64,000 bases of DNA from an uncultured Chryseobacterium sp. (GTDB taxonomy: Bacteria; Bacteroidota; Bacteroidia; Flavobacteriales; Weeksellaceae), in contig CAJYLO010000020.1 of the NCBI GenBank assembly GCA_913776245.1, positions 62,001 through 126,000 on the forward strand. Reading direction: 5' to 3'. This document shows, in pieces, positions 16,906 to 23,355 of this stretch. The position numbers and the translations under genes are program-made. The notes beneath the pieces were generated by a model. It did no database searches and had not been told where the DNA came from. It saw nothing but the letters and a program-made list of their open reading frames with translations. Within the stretch, counting starts at the first letter, position 1; the number at the start of each line of letters is the position of its first letter.

Positions 16906-17838
16906 ATGGATTCTATAAAAGTTTTTGCGCCTGCAACCGTTGCCAATGTCGTTTGTGGCTACGATGTCCTCGGTTTTGCCATCGATGAGCCCGGCGACGA
17001 GATTATTCTAAGGAAGAATGATTCCAATCAAATCATCATTACAAAAATCGAAGGTGATGGCGGAAAACTTCCAAAAGACCCAAATAAAAATGTGGTTTCG
17101 CACGTCATCAAATTATTCCTCGAAAAAATCAGATCCAGCCAAGGAATTGATATCGAATTATATAAAAAAATGCCACTCAACAGCGGAATGGGTTCCAGCG
17201 CGGCGAGTAGTGTCGCGGCTTTGGTTGCGATTAATGAATTAATGGGAAAGCCTTATTCAAAACAGGAACTGCTGCCGCTGGCAATGGAAGGCGAACGAAT
17301 TGCTTGCGGAAATGCGCACGCCGATAATGTGGCGCCCGCACTTTTGGGAGGCTTGGTTTTGGTAAGAAGTTATGAACCTCTGGACGCACTGAAATTGCCA
17401 TATCCAAAGGATTTGTCGGTGGTTTCGGTTCATCCGCAAGTGGATGTGCCGACTGGCGAGGCAAGGAAAATCATTAAGGAAAGAGTCAGCCTGAGATCTG
17501 CGGTTCAGCAATGGGGAAATGTTGCTGGTTTGGTGGCCGGTTTTTGCACCAACGATTTGGATCTGGTCAGCCGAAGTCTGGAAGATGTCATCATAGAGCC
17601 GGTTCGCGCGATGCTGATTCCGTATTTTTATGAGATGAAACAGCTGGCTTTGGATAATGGTGCGATCGGGTTCGGGATTTCCGGTTCCGGTCCTTCCGTT
17701 TTTGCTTTGTGCCAAACAAAAGAAGTTGCAGAAGGAATTTCATTCAAAATCAAGGAATTACTCAATCAGAAAAAAATAGAAAGCGAGGCGTTTGTGACTC
17801 GAATTAATGATGAAGGTGCGAGAGTTATTTGCGAGTAA
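16906..17838 (+). CDS. thrB: Homoserine kinase
   Basis: GHMP-family kinase of 310 residues that phosphorylates homoserine. The ATP-binding motif PLNSGMGSSAASSVAA sits at about residues 88-103, and the C-terminal GHMP motif IGFGISGSGPSVFAL near 245. It follows thrA by 68 bases and precedes thrC by 100, consistent with one operon. The thrA-thrB spacer contains the direct repeat AATGATTAATT (16846-16856 and 16860-16870). Confidence 0.95.
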   Translation: MDSIKVFAPATVANVVCGYDVLGFAIDEPGDEIILRKNDSNQIIITKIEGDGGKLPKDPNKNVVSHVIKLFLEKIRSSQGIDIELYKKMPLNSGMGSSAASSVAALVAINELMGKPYSKQELLPLAMEGERIACGNAHADNVAPALLGGLVLVRSYEPLDALKLPYPKDLSVVSVHPQVDVPTGEARKIIKERVSLRSAVQQWGNVAGLVAGFCTNDLDLVSRSLEDVIIEPVRAMLIPYFYEMKQLALDNGAIGFGISGSGPSVFALCQTKEVAEGISFKIKELLNQKKIESEAFVTRINDEGARVICE

Positions 17839-17938
17839 GATGTTAGATGTTAGGAGCCAGAAGTACTAGCTAACATATATAATCTCATCTATCATTCGCT
17901 TTCTTACTTTTCACATCTCACTTTTCACAACTAACAAA

Positions 17939-19246
17939 ATGAAATATATATCAACAAGATTACAAGAAGAAACCAACATCAAAACAGCTATTCTAAAAGG
18001 TTTGGCAGACGACGGCGGGCTTTTTATGCCGGAATACATTCCAAAACTAGATTCGCAGTTTTTTGAAAATTTACCAAATTTAAGCTTGCAGGAAATCGGA
18101 TTTACAGTTGCAAGTGAATTTCTCGGCGAATCTATTTCGGATGAAAATTTAAAACAAATCATCGATGAAGTTTTGAATTTTGAAATTCCGGCCGTGAAAA
18201 TCACTGAGAATATATATTCACTGGAATTATTTCACGGCCCGACGATGGCTTTTAAAGATGTTGGCGCAAGGTTTATGGCAAGAATGATGTCCTATTTCTC
18301 CGAAGGAAAACCGATGAAAGTGATTGCTGCAACATCCGGAGATACGGGAAGTGCGGTTGCCTCGGGTTTTTTTGGCGTTCCGGAAATTGAGGTTTATATT
18401 CTTTATCCAAAAGGAAAAGTGAGCCCGTTACAGGAAAAACAACTCACAACTTGGGGCGGAAATATCAAAGCTTTGGAAATAAACGGTACTTTTGATGATT
18501 GTCAGGCTTTGGCAAAACAGATTTTGTCCGATGAGGAACTGAATCGAAAATTTACTCTATCATCAGCCAATAGTATCAATATTGCTAGATTAATCCCACA
18601 AACTTTCTATTATTTCTGGGCTTTTGCGCAATTGCAAAAATTCGGAAAACCAATTGTTTTCTCTGTTCCGAGTGGGAATTTCGGGAATTTGACAGCCGGA
18701 CTTTTTGCTAGAAAAATGGGATTGCCTGTTCATCAATTCATAGCATCGACCAATGAAAATAATGTGGTTCCTAAGTTCCTTGAAACAGGGAATTACGAAT
18801 CCAAGCCATCAAAACAAACCATCAGCAATGCAATGGACGTAGGAAATCCGAGTAACTTTGAAAGGATGAAAAGCTTATTCAATAATGATATTTCAGACTT
18901 CAGAAAAGAGATTGTTTCTTATTCTTTTTCGGATGAAGAAACGAAAAATATAATGCGAAAAGTGAAGAAAGAATTTAATTATACACTTGATCCGCACGGT
19001 GCGGTTGCTTATTTGGGATTAGAGACTCTTCGACAAGCTCAGAGTGACAAGGAAGGTGAAGATTTTGTTGGGATTTTATTAGAAACGGCTCATCCTGCAA
19101 AGTTTGTGGAAGTGGTAGAAGATGTTTTGAATGAGAAAATTGTCATTCCGGAAAAGCTGGAAGCGTTCAATAAAAAAGAAAAACAATCTGTAGAATTTCC
19201 TGTAGATTTTGAATTGGTGAAACAATTTTTGATGGAGGAGAAGTAA
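17939..19246 (+). CDS. thrC: Threonine synthase
   Basis: PLP enzyme of 435 residues that converts O-phosphohomoserine to threonine. PLP-lysine block HGPTMAFKDVGARF, phosphate-binding ATSGDTGSAVASGFFG and late DPHGAVAYLGLE are typical. Between DPHGAVAYLGLE and the conserved ETAHPAKF lies LRQAQSDKEGEDFVGI, whose DNA (19025-19050) resembles a common flavobacterial intergenic palindrome. The stop codon overlaps the left arm of a large inverted repeat. Last gene of the thr operon. Confidence 0.95.
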   Translation: MKYISTRLQEETNIKTAILKGLADDGGLFMPEYIPKLDSQFFENLPNLSLQEIGFTVASEFLGESISDENLKQIIDEVLNFEIPAVKITENIYSLELFHGPTMAFKDVGARFMARMMSYFSEGKPMKVIAATSGDTGSAVASGFFGVPEIEVYILYPKGKVSPLQEKQLTTWGGNIKALEINGTFDDCQALAKQILSDEELNRKFTLSSANSINIARLIPQTFYYFWAFAQLQKFGKPIVFSVPSGNFGNLTAGLFARKMGLPVHQFIASTNENNVVPKFLETGNYESKPSKQTISNAMDVGNPSNFERMKSLFNNDISDFRKEIVSYSFSDEETKNIMRKVKKEFNYTLDPHGAVAYLGLETLRQAQSDKEGEDFVGILLETAHPAKFVEVVEDVLNEKIVIPEKLEAFNKKEKQSVEFPVDFELVKQFLMEEK

Positions 19247-19362
19247 CCACAAAAGGAACAAAAGTTTTCATTCTGAAAGAATCTAAAGAAGCTGTCAAAA
19301 TTCTTTCAGAATGACAAATTAGATTTGAATTGAGTATTTTTTCTTTTGTTCCTTTTGTGGTT
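19245..19362. repeat. Nested inverted repeat between thrC and rpsO
   Basis: Outer arms: 20 bases AACCACAAAAGGAACAAAAG at 19245-19264 and its perfect complement at 19343-19362. Inner arms: CATTCTGAAAGAAT at 19270-19283 and perfect complement at 19299-19312. There is no strong T tract directly after the outer stem, so this is not an ordinary terminator, though it may end thrC transcripts. The inner part resembles the dispersed GTCATTCTGA repeats of flavobacteria. Confidence 0.8.
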
Positions 19363-19419
19363 TTAGAATGATTTTAATTAAATAGTTTAATTATCAGTTT
19401 CTAATCCGAAAAATAATCC

Positions 19420-19427
19420 TATCTTTG
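19420..19427 (+). promoter_or_regulatory. -7 element of rpsO promoter
   Basis: TATCTTTG, exact TAnnTTTG match, 38 bases before the rpsO ATG. The -33 part is unclear. Confidence 0.5.
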
Positions 19428-19465
19428 CACCCGAATTACATAATAATTATTAAAATAATATTGGA

Positions 19466-19735
19466 ATGTATCTAACAACAGAAAAAAAAGCAGAAATTTT
19501 CGCAAAGCACGGATCATCTGCACAAGACACAGGAAGCGCTGAAGGACAGGTTGCTCTATTTACTTTTAGAATCAACCACTTGACGCAGCACTTAAAAGCT
19601 AACCACAAAGATTTCAACACAGAAAGATCTCTTGTAAAGTTAGTAGGTAAAAGAAAAGCTCTTTTAGATTATTTGAAGAAAAAAGATATCAACAGATATA
19701 GAGCAATTATTGCTGAACTAGGAATCAGAAAATAA
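19466..19735 (+). CDS. rpsO: 30S ribosomal protein S15
   Basis: An 89-residue S15, which binds the central domain of 16S rRNA. Conserved blocks DTGSAEGQVALFTFRINHLT, RSLVKLVGKRKALLDYL and RYRAIIAELGIRK cover the whole protein. It is monocistronic, with its own promoter element and a strong terminator. Confidence 0.97.
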   Translation: MYLTTEKKAEIFAKHGSSAQDTGSAEGQVALFTFRINHLTQHLKANHKDFNTERSLVKLVGKRKALLDYLKKKDINRYRAIIAELGIRK

Positions 19736-19757
19736 TTCCGGACTCAGTCAAAAAATT

Positions 19758-19787
19758 AAAGCAACTCAATTTGAGTTGCTTTTTTTA
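19758..19787 (+). terminator. Terminator after rpsO
   Basis: Stem AAAGCAACTCA / TGAGTTGCTTT with a three-base loop and a T run. It overlaps the last bases of the convergent prmC gene by a few bases. Confidence 0.9.
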
Positions 19788-20696
19788 TTGAGGATTTACT
19801 TTTTTACAAAAAATAATTCTGTCATTGCCTGAAATATCTTTAAAAAGTGCTGATTCCGAAAAATTACGGAATAGTTCAAGTGTTTCATTTCCCAGTTTTT
19901 GATTAATTTCCAAAAATATCATTCCGTTTTCAGACAGATGGTTTTCGGAATTGTCAGCGATTTTTTTATAAAAAATCAATGCGTCTGAAGTAGGAGAAAA
20001 CAGTGCGATATTCGGTTCAAAACCTTTCACGGAATCTTCAATTTCAGGATTTTCATCAATTCCGATATAAGGTGGATTGCTGATAATCACATCATAAATT
20101 TTATCCAAATCTTCATTCAGATAATCTTTTTGAATAAAATTGATTTCCGTATTGTGAAGCGCGGCATTTTTCCTGGCAATTTTCAAAGCATCCTCAGAAA
20201 TATCAATCGCAGAAATATCCGCATCAGGAAAATGCTTCTTCAAAACGATTGGAATGATTCCGCTTCCGGTTCCGATATCCAGAATTTTGAGTTGAGTATC
20301 TGAGTGTTTTAGTGTTCGAGAGCTGTCAGTCTGAGTGGAGTCGATGACTTCTTTTTGACCCTGTTCCTTTATTTTATTTATAGCCAATTCCAGTAATTCC
20401 TCAGTTTCCGGTCTTGGAATCAAAACGTGTTCATTGATAAAGAATTTCATCCCAAAAAATTCCGTTTCGCCGAGAATCTGCTGAAAAGGTTTTCCGGTTT
20501 TCAATTCCGAAATGGTTTCTGATAATTTCTGTGATTCAACTTCAGACAAATCTTTATCCAAATTAAATCTTAACTCAACTTTATTCAATTCTAAAAAATG
20601 CTCACAGAAAATTGCAAATAATTCCTCAATTTCTGATTTGGAATAGAGGTCAGGAAGTTCTTTTTGGAAAGCAATTTTAATTTCGGAAAGTTTCAT
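19785..20696 (-). CDS. prmC: Release factor glutamine methyltransferase
   Basis: Methylates the GGQ glutamine of peptide-chain release factors. SAM motif I ILDIGTGSGIIPIVL and the catalytic NPPY motif (SNPPYIGID, about residue 206) are intact, as is the N-terminal helical domain with LIPRPETEELLELA. At 303 residues it is some 15-20 residues longer than usual. The excess lies between LAINKIKEQG and LKILDIGTG and is encoded by DNA resembling a flavobacterial intergenic repeat (about 20285-20355). Confidence 0.92.
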   Translation of the reverse strand: MKLSEIKIAFQKELPDLYSKSEIEELFAIFCEHFLELNKVELRFNLDKDLSEVESQKLSETISELKTGKPFQQILGETEFFGMKFFINEHVLIPRPETEELLELAINKIKEQGQKEVIDSTQTDSSRTLKHSDTQLKILDIGTGSGIIPIVLKKHFPDADISAIDISEDALKIARKNAALHNTEINFIQKDYLNEDLDKIYDVIISNPPYIGIDENPEIEDSVKGFEPNIALFSPTSDALIFYKKIADNSENHLSENGMIFLEINQKLGNETLELFRNFSESALFKDISGNDRIIFCKKVNPQ

Positions 20697-20815
20697 AATG
20701 AAATTTGACGCAAAGTCGCAAAAAATAATTGATTAGCAAAACTAAAAGTCGCAAACCAACTTTGCGACTTTTGAAATATTATAAAATTTATCTTGCGCCT
20801 TTGCGATTGAATAAT

Positions 20816-21577
20816 TTACCTTGTAAAAACCAAATTAGTTTCAGTTGATAGTTTTTCATCCAGACGGTAATTTTCCAGATTAAAAGCTTTCAGCTCATCC
20901 AGAGTCTGAACCTGATTTTCCGCACAGAAACGCAAAACCAATCCACGGGCGTGTTTTGTATAAACCACAATGGTTTTCAAACTGCCATCCGGCTGAATTT
21001 GCTTAAAATCAAAATCAATGACTTTGGCTTTCAGTTTTTTTCTGTCAACAACTTTTCCGTATTCATTACTTGCAAGATTAATAAGTAATTCACCTTTTTT
21101 TAACTCAGAATTCAATTGTTGTGTTACTTTTTCTGTCCAGAACTCATAAAGATTTTTGTAAGAATCAAACTGGAAAGGTCTTCCCATTTCCAATCGATAC
21201 AGCATTACTTTATCCGATGGTTTAAGAAGTCCGTAAAGGCCGGAAAGAATTCTGAAATTTTTCTCCAGATATTTTACGGCTTTTTCATCCAAAGTCTCGG
21301 CATCCAAACCTCTGTAAACTTCTCCTGTGAAAGCAAACATTGCCGGTGCTGAGTTTTTTGCAGTAGGTTTTGCTGTCCATTTTTGGTTGCGTTCCCAGTT
21401 TTCATCTGCCAGTTTTGATGAGATTTCCATTAACTCAGATAAAAATTTCGGCGATTTTTCTTTCAGATGAGACTGAATCAGTTCCGAGTCTTTAATGAAT
21501 TTTGGCGTTGTAGTTTTTAAAAATTCTGTAGAGTTTTCTACATTCATCAGTTTGGCAGGCGAGGATATGAATTTCAT
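20816..21577 (-). CDS. yaaA: Peroxide stress protein YaaA (DUF328/UPF0246)
   Basis: A 253-residue YaaA family protein. The family blocks ISSPAKLM at the N-terminus, AMFAFTGEVYRGLDAETL and LSGLYGLLKPSDKVMLYRLEMG in the middle, and LASNEYGKVVD in the second half are all present. In E. coli YaaA lowers intracellular free iron and limits oxidative damage; the mechanism here is by homology. Gaps of 65-120 bases separate it from the neighbours on the same strand. Confidence 0.93.
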   Translation of the reverse strand: MKFISSPAKLMNVENSTEFLKTTTPKFIKDSELIQSHLKEKSPKFLSELMEISSKLADENWERNQKWTAKPTAKNSAPAMFAFTGEVYRGLDAETLDEKAVKYLEKNFRILSGLYGLLKPSDKVMLYRLEMGRPFQFDSYKNLYEFWTEKVTQQLNSELKKGELLINLASNEYGKVVDRKKLKAKVIDFDFKQIQPDGSLKTIVVYTKHARGLVLRFCAENQVQTLDELKAFNLENYRLDEKLSTETNLVFTR

Positions 21578-21642
21578 TGGCTGTTATAAGTTGATTGTTT
21601 GAGCTTTCAAAGATTTTTAGAATTTACATTATTTTTGATTCT

Positions 21643-22254
21643 TTACAAAATTCCTTTCCCCTGGCGGATAATTTCCGGTTCGCCGGAAGTCAGGTCTACA
21701 ATAGTTGATGCCACATTATCACCGTAGCCGGAATCTATAACGAGATCTACCAGTTTTTCATATTTTTCCGCAATCAGTTCCGGATCTGTGGAATATTCCA
21801 GGATTTCATCATCATCGTGGATGGATGTAGAAACAATCGGGTGTCCTAATTTTTCGACAATCATCTGCGGAACAATATGGTCCGGAACTCTGATACCTAC
21901 GGTTTTATGACCTTTGTAAGCTGTCGGAAGATTTCTGTTGGCTTCTAAAATGAAGGTAAAAGCGCCTGGAAGATGTGTTTTGAGGAACCGAAAGGTTGAT
22001 GTTTCAATTGGTTTTGTAAATTCCGAAAGGTGGCTCAGGTCATTACAGATAATGGAAAATTTCTGTTTATCCATCTTGATGCCCTTGATTTGGGCTAGTC
22101 TTTCCATTGCCTTGTGATTATAGATATCACAGCCAATGGTGTAAATCGTATCCGAAGGATAAATGATAACTCCACCGTTCTGAAGAACTTTTACGGCTTC
22201 GTCTATCAAATTCTCTTGCGGATTCTGCGGATATATTTTTAAGATTTTTGCCAT
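21643..22254 (-). CDS. Sua5/YciO/YrdC/YwlC family protein
   Basis: A 203-residue member of the threonylcarbamoyl-AMP synthase superfamily. The nucleotide-binding block GGVIIYPSDTIYTIGCDI, the KxxSIIC region and GHPIVSTSIHDDDE fit. The motifs are closer to the YciO branch than to canonical TsaC, so a role in tRNA t6A synthesis is possible but not certain. It lies just downstream of the tRNA-fMet / GIY-YIG locus on the same strand and is separated from it by a terminator. Confidence 0.85.
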   Translation of the reverse strand: MAKILKIYPQNPQENLIDEAVKVLQNGGVIIYPSDTIYTIGCDIYNHKAMERLAQIKGIKMDKQKFSIICNDLSHLSEFTKPIETSTFRFLKTHLPGAFTFILEANRNLPTAYKGHKTVGIRVPDHIVPQMIVEKLGHPIVSTSIHDDDEILEYSTDPELIAEKYEKLVDLVIDSGYGDNVASTIVDLTSGEPEIIRQGKGIL

Positions 22255-22281
22255 AGTTGATAATTTATGTAAAGTTAATTC

Positions 22282-22316
22282 AAAAAACCCTTTCAGAATT
22301 CAAAATTCTAAAAGGG
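22282..22316 (-). terminator. Terminator downstream of the tRNA 3'-half copy
   Basis: On the minus strand an imperfect stem CCCTTTTAGAATT / AATTCTGAAAGGG (one mismatch) is followed by six T. It would end transcripts from the tRNA/GIY-YIG locus before the Sua5 gene. Confidence 0.65.
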
Positions 22317-22322
22317 CTAAAC

Positions 22323-22383
22323 AAAAAGAGAACCACTTTTGTGATTCTCCCTGATAGTTGCGAGGACACGACTCGAACGTGCG
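22323..22383 (-). repeat. Truncated duplicate of tRNA-fMet 3' half plus terminator
   Basis: A 61-base near-identical copy of 22666-22726, with one deleted A and one extra C. It carries tRNA nucleotides 48 to 73 (T arm and acceptor 3' strand) and the same GAGAATCAC/GTGGTTCTC terminator. The 5' part of the tRNA is absent. A small hairpin TCCGCC-TAT-GGCGGA (22384-22398) marks its inner edge. It cannot make a functional tRNA. Confidence 0.9.
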
Positions 22384-22412
22384 TCCGCCTATGGCGGATA
22401 TGTGCCCTCCAT

Positions 22413-22661
22413 TTATTCAATCAAAGATTTAATGAATAATCTTCCTTGTCCTGTTTTTAAAAATTTTTCTCTTTTCATTGCTTTTTTCTTTTCAGTAAAA
22501 AATTCAACGTGAATTACAGTCCAAGGTCTAAATTTAATTGTATATCCTGATTTAGCTAAGTAATTGTGAGATTTAAATCTTTCCAACAAATTTGATGTAA
22601 AACCAGTATAAGTTTTATTGAATTTCTTTGAGTATAAAATGTAAACAACAAATTCTTCCAT
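22413..22661 (-). CDS. Small GIY-YIG nuclease family protein
   Basis: About 82 residues. The catalytic motif is FVVYILYSKKFNKTYTGFTS (GIY as VYIL, YIG as TYTG), with the conserved Arg in LLERFKSHN and a Glu near VEFF. It belongs to the stand-alone UPF0213/COG2827 type. The ATG at 22661 (MEEFVV) is preferred because upstream codons run through the tRNA terminator. The gene lies exactly between the real tRNA-fMet and a copy of its 3' half, in the same orientation. Substrate unknown; see findings. Confidence 0.85.
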   Translation of the reverse strand: MEEFVVYILYSKKFNKTYTGFTSNLLERFKSHNYLAKSGYTIKFRPWTVIHVEFFTEKKKAMKREKFLKTGQGRLFIKSLIE

Positions 22662-22665
22662 AAAT

Positions 22666-22693
22666 AAAAAGAGAACCACATTTTGTGATTCTC
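22666..22693 (-). terminator. Terminator of tRNA-fMet
   Basis: Minus-strand stem GAGAATCAC / GTGGTTCTC (one G-U pair), loop of five bases, then TTTTT. It lies 8 bases after the tRNA 3' end and directly before the GIY-YIG start. Confidence 0.8.
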
Positions 22694-22700
22694 CTGATAG

Positions 22701-22773
<73 letters not shown>

Positions 22774-22784
22774 ATATTGTTCTG

Positions 22785-22814
22785 CAAATATACGGCAATT
22801 TATTTACAAGTCAA
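22785..22814 (-). promoter_or_regulatory. Promoter of tRNA-fMet
   Basis: Minus-strand TTG (plus-strand 22812-22814), 19-base spacer, TATATTTG (plus-strand 22785-22792). The tRNA 5' end is about 12 bases downstream. Confidence 0.65.
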
Positions 22815-22914
22815 GTATTATCGTCATTATTTTACAAATAAATTTCAGATATAAGATTTTGTTTCTATAAATCAGCAAGTTATTTTTTTTAACTTCTTTT
22901 AACTAAAAAAATAG

Positions 22915-22946
22915 TTGTACAAGTGGAAATTAATACTACATTTGTA
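22915..22946 (+). promoter_or_regulatory. Promoter and probable BlaI/MecI operators
   Basis: TTG at 22915-22917, 19-base spacer and TACATTTG at 22937-22944 form a consensus promoter. Two short palindromes with TACA/TGTA half-sites, as used by BlaI/MecI repressors, overlap it: TTGTACAA (22915-22922) on the -33 element and TACATTTGTA (22937-22946) on the -7 element. This suggests autorepression. Confidence 0.6.
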
Positions 22947-22995
22947 TTACTAAGTTTTTAGTGATATAAGATTGATTGTTTTTAAAGAAAAGATT

Positions 22996-23355
22996 ATGAA
23001 TAAGTTGACCAAAGCAGAAGAACAGGTAATGCAATACCTTTGGCAGATAGAAAAAGGATTCTTAAAAGATATTCTGGAATTGTTTCCCGAGCCGAAGCCG
23101 CACACCAATACGATTTCCACGATTCTGAAGATATTAATGGAAAAAGGCTTCGTTAGTCACAAGACTTTTGGCAGGCAGCACGAGTATTTTCCTCTTGTGA
23201 CAAAGGAAAATTACAGCGGACGGTCTATCAGAAGCCTGGTCAAGAATTATTTTGAAGGATCATACACTAATGCGGTTTCTTTTCTTGTTGAAGAAAATGA
23301 GATCAGTGTGAAAGATCTGGAGCTGCTTTTAAATGAACTCAAAAATAAGGAATAA
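22996..23355 (+). CDS. BlaI/MecI/CopY family repressor
   Basis: A 119-residue winged-helix repressor. N-terminus MNKLTKAEEQVMQYLWQIEK, recognition region PHTNTISTILKILMEKGFV and wing HKTFGRQHEYFPLV are typical of the BlaI family, which is inactivated by proteolysis driven by its BlaR1-type partner. The next gene, an M56 peptidase, overlaps by one base, the usual arrangement. ATG at 22996 matches the family start. Confidence 0.92.
   Translation: MNKLTKAEEQVMQYLWQIEKGFLKDILELFPEPKPHTNTISTILKILMEKGFVSHKTFGRQHEYFPLVTKENYSGRSIRSLVKNYFEGSYTNAVSFLVEENEISVKDLELLLNELKNKE

Noticed and set aside
19245-19362. Insertion sequence remnant
   Set aside because: No transposase fragment between the arms and no target duplication seen; only nested inverted repeats.
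22323-22412. Second tRNA gene
   Set aside because: Only the T arm and 3' acceptor strand are present; no 5' half, D arm or anticodon arm could be folded.
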